The notes below the pieces were generated by a model. That model worked only from the letters and a program-made list of their open reading frames with translations, had not been told where the DNA came from and searched no databases. The position numbers and the translations under genes are program-made. 64,000 nt of DNA, taken from Albula goreensis. Taxonomy: Eukaryota; Chordata; Actinopteri; Albuliformes; Albulidae. Each line of letters opens with the position of its first letter. The first letter of the stretch is position 1. Positions 1 through 10,684 of this stretch are shown in pieces. Where the stretch lies: positions 1,213,342 to 1,277,341 of the forward strand of contig CM040763.1 in the NCBI GenBank assembly GCA_022829145.1, written 5' to 3'.

Positions 1-51
1 TACCGTCCTTGGGTGGGGTGGGGGGGGTCGGGTGCGGTGTTTTGTTTCCAG

Positions 52-177
52 AGCACCGAGCCACACGAGGAGACAGAGGTCATCGAGTTCATTCGTTTGC
101 CTCTTCGGAAAGATGAACTCGGCGCACTGGCGAACCCAGCGACCCCGCTGACAGATGCCGAGTCACCCTCACTGTGA
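52..177 (+). CDS. Possible 3'-terminal coding exon of an unidentified gene
   Basis: A pyrimidine-rich stretch ending in TTTGTTTCCAG (41-51) is followed by 41 open codons and a TGA at 175-177. The deduced tail begins STEPHEETEVIEFIRLPLRK and ends TPLTDAESPSL. It is acidic and shows no repeat character. An AATAAA signal lies at 214-219, which would give a short 3' UTR of roughly 60 bases. I do not recognise the protein. It does not match the tail of CDPF1, the convergent neighbour of PPARA in mammals, as far as I recall it. Because the ppara ligand-binding exons must lie further left, a real exon here would be inside a ppara intron on the opposite strand. A 41-codon open stretch can arise by chance, so this stays tentative. 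Confidence 0.3.
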   Translation, partial: STEPHEETEVIEFIRLPLRKDELGALANPATPLTDAESPSL

Positions 178-981
178 CCTCCGACAGCCAAGCGGCTTTT
201 ACTGGCAGGTTTAAATAAAGCGGGGTCAGGTAACCCAAAGACCCGGGGGTCACCCATAATCCTTCAGGAGAATGTCCACCCGGGCGGGGTGAATGGGTTC
301 GGAGGGTATCACTCGATAACGGCAGAAAACCGTCCAAATACCAGCTTCTGTCAACCTGATTTACAGCTGAGAAGCAGATGTGGGGGGAGGGTGTGGGGGG
401 CTAAGGTTTCATCCTCTCACCCTGGGAGTTAACTGTCCTCTTCCAGCTTTAGTCTGGTCCTACGGGGAGGGGGTAAGGAAACAGGAAGCTGTAACACAGT
501 GCTGAGTTCCTCCATCACTGTGGTGTCTAACCCTGGTCCTGAGAGCCACAGCGCACGCTGTATTTTGTTGCTGCTCAGCACTTATATGCTCAATGAACAC
601 GGCTGACAACACAGCTGGCTAACCAAACTCCTCTGGTTTCTTGGTTCTAAACTGGCTTCTGATTTTATGCTGAAATCAAGCACCGGCCACGCACTGTCGC
701 TCTCCAGGACCAGGCCCGGCGACAGGCGTCTTTACAGGTAGATCTTGTAGAGGAGCTAAACTTCTGTAACTCTTAGAATCAGCGAGCTCCAATTATGGGG
801 AGTACACCCCAACAGCTGGCAGAGCACACGTGTTTTAACCATACAGGCAGCCATTCAGCTCTGCCAGCTGATAAAATTATGCTTTCTCTGATTGGCTCTT
901 TTAACCATCTATCACTGGTTGATGATCCATTCCTTTGGGGATTGGTTTAGGGATGAGGTGGCTGCGATGTGATTGGCTCAC
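178..981. other. Non-coding stretch left of ppara zinc-finger exon 3
   Basis: The left part would be the 3' UTR of the possible plus-strand exon, with its polyA signal at 214-219. The rest belongs to the ppara intron that follows the second zinc-finger exon. I see no further exon: nothing here on the minus strand resembles the PPAR hinge or ligand-binding domain. The stretch 520-720 has diffuse gene-desert-like sequence without a clear repeat. Confidence 0.5.
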
Positions 982-1120
982 CGTTGTGGGACATGCCCAC
1001 TGACAGGCACTTCTGGAAGCGACAGTACTGGCACTTGTTGCGGTTCTTCTTCTGGATCTTGCAGCTGCGTTCGCACTTCTCATACTCCAGTTTGAGCCGG
1101 ATTGTCCTCCTGAAGAAGCC
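982..1120 (-). CDS. ppara: ppara exon 3 (second zinc finger of the DNA-binding domain)
   Basis: This minus-strand exon of 139 bases is preceded by a CTGCAG acceptor (1126-1121) and followed by a GTGAGCC donor (981-975). It enters in phase 0 and leaves in phase 1. The product starts [20 protein letters not shown], continues [13 protein letters not shown], and ends CLSVGMSHN plus one base of the next codon. It carries the end of the P-box helix (GFFRR) that reads the DNA half-site. It also carries the second zinc finger with the C-x3-C spacing (CERSC) that is peculiar to PPARs; most nuclear receptors have five residues there. The exon joins in frame to the upstream CEGCK of exon 2. The receptor binds DR1 elements with RXR in the nucleus and activates fatty-acid oxidation genes. 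The ligand-binding exons are outside the window to the left. Confidence 0.96.
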
Positions 1121-1214
1121 CTGCAGACAGAACCAGAATTCAGGTTAAAAACTGAGAGATCACAAAATGAAAAACAGATCAGAATGAGTCAAACAGGCCT
1201 TAGGTTGCTTCACC

Positions 1215-1328
1215 TGTATGCCATTACGGCACAGTTATTTAGCTGTATTTATCCAGAGGGACTTATTTACTTTGGCTTGAGCCACCAAACTTAGCACTTA
1301 GTCACTAGGCTACAGATCTGCCCATCAA
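1215..1328 (-). mobile_element. Degenerate tRNA-derived SINE fragment
   Basis: On the minus strand the stretch reads like the body of a fish V-SINE/HE1-type element. It has a TTATTTAGCTGTATTTATCC-like block, the complement of the usual AAATATCCAGCTGTATAAA, followed by a 'ttggcttgagccacc' block corresponding to the GAGCAAGG segment. It is strongly diverged and truncated. Confidence 0.4.
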
Positions 1329-1984
1329 AAAATGAATGACGGACCTGACCCTTCCCAGAAACCAACGCTTGCTCACTGCAGATAACCTCGGGCTCAACTG
1401 TTATGACGAAAACAGGAACCCAATGCCTGGCCATGTGATCTCTCACACACACAACATCTCAACATCACTCACGCCTTGTACATTCCAACCCTGCAAGCTT
1501 ATCACACACGCTGGCTTTAATGACAGCTATTTACAACACGCTGATGCGAAACTCACATCACATCAGGCAAAGGCAGGATTAGAGGCGATCCGCCCAGTAC
1601 CTCCATAAAACACCACTGCGGCACGTCGCTAACGTTCCCTGTGGACATAACAGGCGTTACCCTTAAACTGATCCCAAAGGAATGGGCTGTCAGTGCATGA
1701 CGGGCAGGTGAGAGAGCCAATCAGAAGGATGCAATTTCATGAATCTCTCACATATGAAGGCATTCGCACTCTGCACATTCCAGCGGTGTTAGTCTGTCAC
1801 AGCCACCTGCCCCCATTCCCAAAACCTGCGACGTAACGGAAAGAGCGAGGTGGGATTACGGCTAACTCGCCCGACCCCGTCCGAAAAACACGGAGCATGT
1901 CAGCGGAACGCCCTGAAAACACCACGTCTGTTCTTTCACCTCGCTGCGTACTTCTGCACCAAGGTCAAAAACCTGGACACACAT

Positions 1985-2382
1985 AGGGCACACTCCAGTG
2001 TTAGGGCACACTCCAGTGTTAGGGCACACCCAGTGTTAGGGCACACTCCAGTGTTAGGGCACACCCCAGTGTTAGGGCGCACTCCAGTGTTAGGGCACAC
2101 CCCAGTGTTAGGGCACACCCCAGTGTTACGGCACACCCCAGTGTTACAGCACACCCCAGTGTTAGGGCACACCCCAGTGTTAGGGCACACTCCAGTGTTA
2201 AGGCACACTCCAGTGTTAAGGCACACCCAGTGTTAGGGCACACCCCAGTGTTAGGGCACACCCCAGTGTTAGGGCACACCCCAGTGTTAGGGCACACTCC
2301 AGTGTTAGGGCACACTCCTGTGTTAGGGCACACTCCAGTGTTAAGGCACACCCCAGTGTTAGGGCACACTCCAGTGTTAGGG
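1985..2382. repeat. Minisatellite, 18-bp unit containing TTAGGG
   Basis: About 22 head-to-tail copies of GGGCACACTCCAGTGTTA, with a few 17-bp units and a C/T variant in the middle. Many units carry the vertebrate telomere hexamer TTAGGG across the junction, others TTAAGG or TTACGG. Open frames here on both strands come from the 18-bp (six-codon) period without stops and are not genes. It lies in ppara intron 2. Confidence 0.95.
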
Positions 2383-3024
2383 AGACTCTATGACAGAAAA
2401 TACTGACATAGAGGGCTGTCAAAGCCGTGTGTCTGGCCAGCCTCTTTAGAACACATACAGTGATTCCCTCAGCAATGGGATGTTTCAGCACAGTAATTAC
2501 TGCAGCAATAACTACAAGGTCACTGACATTCAGAACCCCCGGAAGTTCTGCCTGTCACCACGGTAACACATTGATCATCATATTCTGCAGACGGGGAGGA
2601 TTCGCAGCACATGCCGAACATGCTGGAGGCACGTTCTCAGTGCGGCACGCGTCACAATGGCCCCCCGAGACCCACACTGCATGGCGTGCACCTCGCACAT
2701 GCTCAGCCAGCTATACACGGCCATATACATGTACATGCATGCTGTACGACTGCTGCTGCCAGCGAGGCCATTCCAGGCATGACTCGAATGACTTACTTCA
2801 GACAACTCGCAAACAAAGTCACAAGGTCGAATGTGTGTGTGTTTAATGCGTATACGAGTTAGGACTCAGACTGTAACCCCTGCTTTACTCTTGGGCCCGA
2901 GGTCACTGGGCTATCGACAGTGTTAAGTTTGCGTATTTGTGTGCAGGTTGTCCAAGGTCAGATCTGAAATAGAATCAAAGGGTTGGTCCCTGGAGCTGAG
3001 GGTCCATGAGGTTCTCCCACACAC

Positions 3025-3172
3025 TTTTAATTCATTTACAGCTGGATATTTACTGAAGCAATTCAGGATAAGCGCCTGGCTCAAAGGCACAACAGCACAA
3101 CCCTGCCCAGAAATCAAACCTGCAACCTCTCAGCCGCAAATCCAGCTCCGTAACGACTATACCATACGCTTG
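3025..3172 (-). mobile_element. tRNA-derived SINE (V-SINE/HE1-like), reverse orientation
   Basis: The plus strand shows the reverse complement of the usual body: a TTTACAGCTGGATATTTACT block, then 'ctggctcaaaggcac', then 'aaatcaaacctgcaacctct' (the complement of the B-box GGTTTGATTT region), and 'gctccgtaacgactatacca' near the tRNA-like head. The order is that of a complete but diverged SINE on the minus strand. Confidence 0.7.
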
Positions 3173-3408
3173 TATGTGCTGATTCAGTGTCATGATTTAT
3201 GATTGGATCACCAGAATTACCTCAACCAATCACATGCCCTCTTAGTCTTTTTGCACCATCAAAACTGTTTTTCATGGACAAAATGCTTTAGTGAATCACA
3301 GTTTGATTGGGTGTTGGCCAAAGCAGGGTCTGATGTGACCCTGTCTGCCATAGAAACAGCCACGGAGCATCAAGACAAAAACATCGACATGTGACAATAA
3401 ATCTCACA

Positions 3409-3845
3409 CAGGACCCAGACCAAACACCGTGTGCCTGCGCCAGCACCCAGGATCAGGACCCAGACCAAACACCGTGTGCCTGCGCCAGCACCCAGGATCA
3501 GGACCCAGACCAAACACTGTGTGCCTGCGCCAGCACCCAGGATCAGGACCCAGACCAAACACTGTGTGCCTGCGCCAGCACCCAGGATCAGGACCCAGAC
3601 CGAACACTGTGTGCCTGCGCCAGCACCCAGGATCAGGACCCAGACCAAACACCGTGTGCCTGCGCCAGCACCCAGGATCAGGACCCAGACCAAACACCGT
3701 GTGCCTGCGCCAGCACCCAGGATCAGGACCCAGACCAAACACCGTGTGCCTGCGCCAGCACCCAGGATCAGGACCCAGACCAAACACCGTGTGCCTGCGC
3801 CAGCACCCAGGATCAGGACCCAGACCAAACACCGTGTGCCTGTCC
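3409..3845. repeat. Minisatellite, 45-bp unit
   Basis: About 9.7 nearly identical copies of a 45-bp unit, with a single C/T change separating CACCGTG and CACTGTG versions. The unit is 15 codons long and lacks stops in several frames on both strands, so five overlapping frames of 176-209 residues appear. All are artefacts of the period. It lies within ppara intron 2. Confidence 0.97.
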
Positions 3846-4066
3846 CAGAACCCAAGAGGACGAGGAACCAGAGAGAGGACGGCCGCTGGGAGGACAGCCT
3901 GTTCTCTCTCACAGCCATCACACTTCAGCTTACACAGAAAAGCCCTGCCAGCTCCATAACCAGCTTTCACTGTGACAGGATGTAGTGTGTGTGTGTTTGA
4001 GCCAGAGGAGCACTGAGCATGTGCAGGGTACATCGCTTTCAGCCTCTCAGCCTGGAGGCAAGCTTC

Positions 4067-4174
4067 CTGACAGCAGAGAGCAGAGGTTCTGATCCAGTCC
4101 CACTGACAGCAGAGAGCAGGGGTTCTGATCCAGTCCCACTGACAGCAGAGAGCAGGGGTTCTGATCCAGTCCCA
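4067..4174. repeat. Minisatellite, 36-bp unit, three copies
   Basis: Three exact-length copies of a 36-bp unit starting CTGACAGCAGAGAGCAGGGG and ending in GATCCAGTCCCA. There is one base change (AGAGG for AGGGG) in the first copy. Confidence 0.9.
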
Positions 4175-4425
4175 GCCTGATTAGGCCCAATGTCCCACCC
4201 AAACAGCATGAGGTAAAGCAAGTTTACCACGCCTTCTTGGTGCAGGACGGGTCACTGGCCCAGTGCCTCAATGGGCATGGTTCACCTGCCATGTGGAAAG
4301 AGGGCGAGGGCTTGTCATTTTGTGAATCAGACGAATCACATGTTCATGTTCACGGCCTCCTGCGTGGGAGGGGTGCTGTGAGGGCCTGACAATTTTGGCA
4401 GAGAGAAAAAAAGTGGGAAAATTTG

Positions 4426-4449
4426 AAAAAAAAAAAAAAAAAAAAAAAA
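4426..4449. repeat. Poly-A run of 24
   Basis: An uninterrupted run of 24 A on the plus strand, just before the 32-bp array. It could be the tail of an old retroposed insertion, but no element body is recognisable next to it. Confidence 0.8.
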
Positions 4450-4492
4450 TACGAATGAGGATGTGAGGATGCCCACGGCTGGCAAAGCCCTG

Positions 4493-5231
4493 CAGAGTGT
4501 GGCACACAGAGCAGGGCCGAGGGGCAGAGTGTGGCACACAGAGCAGGGCCGAGGGGCAGAGTGTGGCACACAGAGCAGGGCTGAGGGGCAGAGTGTGGCA
4601 CACAGAGCAGGGCTGAGGGGCAGAGTGTGGCACACAGAGCAGGGCGGAGGGGGCAGAGTGTGGCACACAGAGCAGGGCTGAGGGGCAGAGTGTGGCACAC
4701 AGAGCAGGGCCGAGGGGCAGAGTGTGGCACACAGCAGGGCTGAGGGGCAGAGTGTGGCACACAGAGCAGGGCGGAGGGGCAGAGTGTGGCACACAGAGCA
4801 GGGCGGAGGGGCAGAGTGTGGCACACAGAGCAGGGCTGAGGGGCAGAGTGTGGCACACAGAGCAGGGCTGAGGGGCAGAGTGTGGCACACAGAGCAGGGC
4901 TGAGGGGCAGAGTGTGGCACACAGAGCAGGGCTGAGGGGCAGAGTGTGGCACACAGAGCAGGGCTGAGGGGCAGAGTGTGGCACACAGAGCAGGGCTGAG
5001 GGACAGAGTGTGGCACACAGAGCAGGGCCGAGGGGCAGAGTGTGGCACACAGAGCAGGGCCGAGGGGCAGAGTGTGGCACACAGAGCAGGGCTGAGGGGC
5101 AGAGTGTGGCACACAGAGCAGGGCTGAGGGCTGAGGGGCAGAGTGTGGCACACAGAGCAGGGCTGAGGGGCAGAGTGTGGCACACAGAGCAGGGCTGAGG
5201 GGCAGAGTGTGGCACACAGAGCAGGGCTGAG
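4493..5231. repeat. Minisatellite, 32-bp unit, about 23 copies
   Basis: Head-to-tail copies of a 32-bp unit with the core AGAGTGTGGCACACAGAGCA followed by GGGCTGAGGGGC. Variants read GGGCCGAG and GGGCGGAG, and one unit is enlarged (5120-5140). Because 32 is not a multiple of three and the minus strand has no stops, three overlapping frames of 277-330 residues appear there. They are not genes. Confidence 0.97.
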
Positions 5232-7583
5232 TAATGCAGAAACTACAGTGGGCGGATTGAGAGGAGGTGAGCGGACAGCAGGAGGACTTCTTGTGCCGTT
5301 CTTTCAGCTGCTGCACGTGATTTCCCACTACAGCCTAATCCAGCTCACTTCTGCAGCCCTTATCCTGTTACGGGCTTTGTTTGTCTGCTCCCTTTTCATT
5401 TAAGAATAAAGCCGATTTATACCACATAAGCGATCAAAACACCGTAACTGCTGTGGCGGAGAGAAAGCTAGAGCCTCCTGAAACCGTTTGTGTATCTGTC
5501 TTAAACGTACCAGAAATGATCATGAATACACCGCCTTAAGAGCAGATTCATTTTTTATTGTTTTCTTATTTTTGGAGTTTGTCCGCCATGGCACACAAAC
5601 ACAGAATCTCCTCGCATGACAGAACTCGGTCTGACTTGTTGCAAAGCTTTAGCCTGCGGCCGTCTTTTGGAAATGAAACATGATGTTTGATAGAGAGATT
5701 CTGGAAAATGTTTCATTGTTATACTCGGTTGTTTATGGAAAAGCTCAAAGTTAGGAAAAGACAGGAGAATAAGTTTAAACATATCTGTTATCAAAAATAA
5801 CAGCTAATTTTTTTTCTCAAACTGACTGTTTCTGTTTTTCTTAACTGAGGTTGTGTTTATGGATTCTTATCTAAATTAGTAAAATTTGGCTGTAGTAGCA
5901 GTCACAAGGAAAGGCCAGTATCACTGCAGAGGCAATATACAGCTCTTAAAAAGATTCAATCCAAATTCACCAACCAAGTAAGATTCTTCATATTTAAAAT
6001 AATATAAGAGGAACTTTTTCACTCTTGTCAGCATCACAGCAATGGATGTCTTGCAGACAACTGTATTCTGTCATTTAAGGACTCATCTTATCCTTCTGTC
6101 ATTATCCCTCCTTACTGTATCTAGTGACAGTCCTAAATTAAGTTTAAAAACTAAGTTTGTCACAATTACAACAGTGCATCGTCCCTGCCAGGTTTCATGT
6201 GAATGCTACATAAGCAAACTCATGAGTGCCTGTCTATGGCACAGCTGTAAGAGTGCGAATGTGTATGTGCTTTAACTGTCATTATATCAGGGCTTTCCAA
6301 AGAGTCCTGTTGATCTTTTCAGCCAGGGGTTTTCATTTAAACCATAAGGGTAACAGGTTATCAATGTGGTAATGCCTTACTAGCTGAAATCAGTATCTCA
6401 GTGTAGAAACATGTGTGCTATACAATATAAACTCAAATACTCAATATTTACTTTTCAGTGTTTTAATGTTTAGTTTTCAATATTTACACTCACTCTCTCT
6501 CTCACTCACTCACTCACTCGCTAATTATCTGTGTATTCTCAGATTGCATACCCCGTTTCTTATAAATACCAAAAACTAAATCGGCACACCATCCCTCAAC
6601 TATCAAATTCTCCCTCCCTCTGGTCTCTCCACAGAGTGGGCAGAAAGGGTTTTGGTTTTTGTGGTTGTTGTAGTTTTGGGGCGCCTTGCATGGGGAACCA
6701 GCTGCATCCTACCACAGAGCTGAAATGATATTCACCATTCGCTGGTTAAAAACAGTAAGATGGTAATTGGCTGTGTTTAAACTGTGAGTAATTAGATTGA
6801 GATTACGCCAATAACTTCCAATCCAACAAATTACCTCATTAACCAAATGGATTAGACTGGACACGTCTGAGAGTTGAGGAAAAGCAACACTGTGCAGCTC
6901 TTTGAGTGTTTCATACATGAAAATGCAATTCAGTTCACAAACTAATGTTAAAAAAACAAGACAGAAGATTGAATTAATTAAATGTTTAAAGATTAATGAA
7001 GTTAAATAGTTTTAAAACTGAAGCAGAAAATTTGGCTGCATTTGTACTGACCTGGCTGAACCCAGAAACACAAGGCTTTATTTCGACAGGCCAGACTTGT
7101 TGCGCAATGTTTTAAAAAAACAAAAAAAACAAGCGTATTATATTAAATAATTGGTGCGTGATTTATTTGGAAACACAGATTTGTGTGATATCTGAGTCAG
7201 GGCAAAGTTAATCTTATAGCAGTTTGGAATGTGCTCTTGCAGACATATAACCATTTCACTGTGTGTGAGAAACTGAGGCTGCACGGTTTTGAGATAAACA
7301 TGGCAGCATCACCTGAGGTGACATGCTGCGTTTTGACGGATGCTCTCGCAGACTGAGCAGCTGAAGCAGAGCACATGGGGTTTCACCGCCGTTTCGGAAA
7401 AGCAAAAGTAAACAGCGATGCTAAAGCGGGCCGAGTACCTGAGGTTTATTCACACCACCACGCCACAGGTGACAGGGTCAGTGTTATTTAACCAAAGAGC
7501 GTTAATTAAGGTGTGTTATTCAAACAAAGAGCTTTCAGCACCATAAACGCCCCTGTGTTCACATCACCACCGATACATTCAAT

Positions 7584-7745
7584 GATTGGGTGCAGCAAGT
7601 AGCCGCGTGTTGATTGGGCGCAGCAAGTAGCCGCGTGTTGATTGGGCGCAGTGAGTTATATCTACATGTTGATTGGGTGCAGTGAGCTATAGCAGTGTAT
7701 TGATTGGGCGCAGTGAGTTATATCTACATGTTGATTGGGTGGAGT
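7584..7745. repeat. Minisatellite, 28/31-bp unit, at the intron 2 donor of ppara
   Basis: Five full units and one partial, each starting GATTGGGYG: 28 bp at 7584 and 7612, then 31 bp at 7640, 7671 and 7702, and a remnant at 7733-7745. Each unit contains ATTGG, the complement of CCAAT. In the sense direction of ppara the array begins only ten bases after the exon 2/intron 2 junction. Confidence 0.93.
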
Positions 7746-7755
7746 ATCTGCTCAC

Positions 7756-7913
7756 CTTGCAGCCCTCGCAGGCGTGCACTCCGTAGTGGAAGCCGGAGGC
7801 GCGGTCAGCACACACCCTGCACTCCAGCGTGAGGGGGCCGGAGGGGAGGTCCTCCTGTCCAGGGAGGGACACACACACCCCAGAGGAGGGGCTGGAGGCT
7901 GGGGTCAGAGCAT
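7756..7913 (-). CDS. ppara: ppara exon 2 (end of A/B domain and first zinc finger)
   Basis: A 158-base minus-strand exon between a CTCTCCCCTGCAG acceptor (ending 7914) and the donor AAG|GTGAGCAG (7755). It enters in phase 1 and leaves in phase 0. Together with the last base of exon 1 it reads [11 protein letters not shown], a segment close to PPAR-alpha DTLSPASSPSS. It continues through LPSGPLTLE into the first zinc finger [20 protein letters not shown] and ends CK. The four zinc ligands C-x2-C-x13-C-x2-C and the start of the P box (CEGCK) are present. One oddity is CAD after the second cysteine, where receptors nearly always have CGD. The next exon restores CEGCK-GFFRR. GT-rich sequence lies directly upstream of the acceptor and a minisatellite directly downstream of the donor. 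Confidence 0.97.
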
Positions 7914-7931
7914 CTGCAGGGGAGAGAGATA

Positions 7932-8176
7932 AAACACACACACATCAGCCCACACTCACATATACACACACACACTCACACACACATCAGCCCACACTCA
8001 CATATACACTCACACTCACACACACTCACACACATATCAGCCCACACTCACATATACACTCACACTCACACACACTCACACACACATCAGCCCACACTCA
8101 CATATACACATACACACACACACACATATCAGCCCACACTCATATATACACACACACTCACACACACACACACATC
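7932..8176. repeat. CA-rich microsatellite with a higher-order unit
   Basis: CA repeats broken by recurring 'atcagcccacactcacatat' blocks, so the tract is a higher-order repeat of roughly 50-70 bp. In the sense direction of ppara it is GT-rich and sits immediately before the exon 2 acceptor. Confidence 0.9.
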
Positions 8177-10547
8177 CAGAAAAAGAGTACTGGACTATTC
8201 AGTGTACACATTGTGGAGGGGAAGCAGAGAGGAGGTCGGGTGAGGTGAGGACTAACCAGATAAAAACAATCAGGCTTTTACTTATTATAAACACAGCCTG
8301 GTGGAGCCCCCTGCAGGTGGTACTGGGAAACTCTGCAATGCCTTCTGGGAGATGGCGGGAAACAGTGAAAAGAACCACCCACAAGAACCAACCCTCACCT
8401 GCCCATACATCTCATTGCCTACAGTTACCATACATCCCATAATGTCCTTGACAATGGTTAAATAAACCTGTGTGTAACAATGTGCCTCAGTAACCTTTAA
8501 TGCTTGGATTACCGTGTCATTCCTTACCATGTGACTATAGCCTGTTAGCCACGCCCACCACAGCACAGGTGGGTAAGGCCAGGTAAACAACAGTCTCTAA
8601 TAAACAGACTTACATACTAAGAGGCCGTGACTGCAGAGATCAGAATATGCCACATTATGCAACGGTTTCCTTATGTAACAAACAGCTCTGAAACCGCAGG
8701 GTGTGCAAAAAGCTATCAAAACAAAGCCGTCTCAGTCTGTCCCCACGACCGCCATACGCATGTTAACCGTGGGGTATTTATAAAACCTTGCAAAGGGAAC
8801 TTAACTCCTTTATCGCCCCAGCATGCTCTAGGTTGATGTTGTGGCGTGTTTAAAAAAGTCAACTGTGGTCTCTGAAGTTGCTGAAATAACACAATCAAAC
8901 GAAAGATAAACTAGACTTACCAGAAGACAAGTGCGTCATCCTGGTAGCCCTTTGTAAACTGTTAGTTTTGACTTCAAAAAACCAAACAGGCGTGTGTTCA
9001 CCAGGTTAACAGAGTGATTCAATTAATATTTCCTGTTTTAACTTGGACTTAACCAAAACAACAATCACTCTTAGTTCAGTTTATCAAATGGCCTCTTAGT
9101 GGCCAGTGAGCATTGTTTTTATCTTACCACAATAACTATTGAGTCTATCAGATCATTATTTCACACTTATGTGTTTTATGATACTGTGATGTGTATATTT
9201 CTGTATATTCTATGCTATGACTATTTGATTTTCTCTTTGACAGTACTGATATTTACTCCTGCTGTTTTGGAGTTTTGGATGAGTTCTCTCTTTTTCTTTC
9301 TCATCGCAGTGAGACTACCCTGGCAAAATGAAGGCTGAATACCAATGAGTTCCATCATGAGGACGAGCAAAAGCGGCAAAGGGAAGGTAAAAAATGGAGG
9401 TGATTATTTTGAGGAGACAGGGGAGTGGGCGTGGTCAGGCGGGAATGAGGCTGCTGTTCAGCCGCTGGAATAAGCCAGTCATCACGGCGCGGACGGCCCG
9501 GCTCGGACGGCCCGGCTCGGCCCCGGGCCTGTTGCATTCCAAAGGCAAACACCCCAAGGACCATTACTGACACCACAAGAAAAAAAGAGCCCACAAAAAT
9601 GCGCTACTCAGATCTCATGAAGCTGTTCCATGACATCATCTGCTTCAGACCTGACCCCCCCCCACCCAAACCCTCTTTCTCCTTCAATCAGGGATGTGAT
9701 CTAGGGGGAGAACGACCTTGGGTGGGGGCCGGACTTTCCCAAAATCCCTCTTTTTCCGTTTTTCTGAACAGAGGATACAATTTCCAGACAATCCCAGAAA
9801 AAGTGGGACACAGCAGGTGAGTTGCTGTTTGCAGTGCTGTGGGGGGGGGGGGATTTGAATCATTTCTTTTCCAGAGCAGAGGATAAGAGTCCAGAACGAT
9901 CCCGGAAAATCCGGGGTGGGTAGAGACCCTCTCTCCAGTACATACACACACCTTCTCAGTACAGAGAAATGCAAGACAGTGTCACAACGTTTCCATACAG
10001 ATATCAGAAAATATGTTGGTTGATGTTTGTTGTACTCTTCATGACAAATGGTGAAGACCGTTTCCGTTTCTTCTCCCATGTCACACTGCAGGAATGCGGT
10101 AATGACGGTGGTAACCAGATCTGCTCTGAGGATGGAAGGCCCTCGGGGCGTAGGTAAGTGGGTCAGGCATGCTAACACTGACAGCTCTCTGATAAGCCCT
10201 CACCTCCAGGCTACGGCTCCGCGGAAAGGCTTGAGACACTGAGGACCATCATGGGGTAAGACCCATCGCTTACAGTCAGTGCCTTAAGAGCCTGCAGAAG
10301 GTCTAATCTGGCAGCAATGCCATGTGCCCCACAGGACGTGAGGGCGAAGATGGCACCTGCCAGTTTGTAATGGGCACTGAGCTCCTGCTTCCACATTTTC
10401 CCTTTCACCCCTACGGAGGGACTGGCTCTTTTGCAGCAACAGTAACAAAAACTAACAACAACACCAACACCAGGAAAAGAGAGTGTGCAGGATATGTGCG
10501 TAAGCATAACTGCAACACACTGATTACTGTTGCAACAGCTGTGTATG

Positions 10548-10684
10548 TATGTGTGTGAGAGACTGTGTGCATGTGAGCCAGCATACTTGTGAGAATGAAT
10601 GTGTGTGTGTGTATGTATCTGTGTACGTGTGTGTGTATGTGTGTACATGTATCTGTGTGTGTGTGTCTGTGTGCGTGTGTGCGT
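10548..10684. repeat. TG-rich microsatellite beside the exon 1 donor
   Basis: Imperfect TG repeats with TATG and TCTG interruptions on the plus strand, which is AC-rich in the sense direction of ppara. It begins 27 nt past the 5' splice site of intron 1. Confidence 0.9.

Larger units (their letters stand above)
1121..7755 (-). other. ppara intron 2 (between the two zinc-finger exons)
   Basis: A 6.6-kb intron between a GTGAGC donor (7755) and a CTGCAG acceptor (1121). It holds four minisatellites (18, 45, 36 and 32 bp units), a 28/31-bp array at its 5' end, SINE fragments and a 24-base poly-A run at 4426-4449. From about 5240 to 7580 it is AT-rich with no recognisable element except a short CTCA run near 6490-6520. 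No exon was seen in it. Confidence 0.85.

Noticed and set aside
901-1120. ppard or pparg as the identity of the receptor
   Set aside because: CRVC and YEK fit PPAR-delta, but the A/B domain in exon 1 and the TPASSPSS segment follow PPAR-alpha.
3370-4033. Overlapping frames on both strands at the 45-bp array
   Set aside because: A 45-bp unit without stops opens five frames at once, which real genes do not.
4268-5328. Cysteine/proline-rich frames of 277-330 residues on the minus strand
   Set aside because: Pure translation of the 32-bp minisatellite in three frames, without a domain or splice signals.
9684-10178. 164-residue minus-strand frame in ppara intron 1
   Set aside because: No similarity to a known protein that I recognise, and it runs through a poly-C stretch and a diverged direct repeat.
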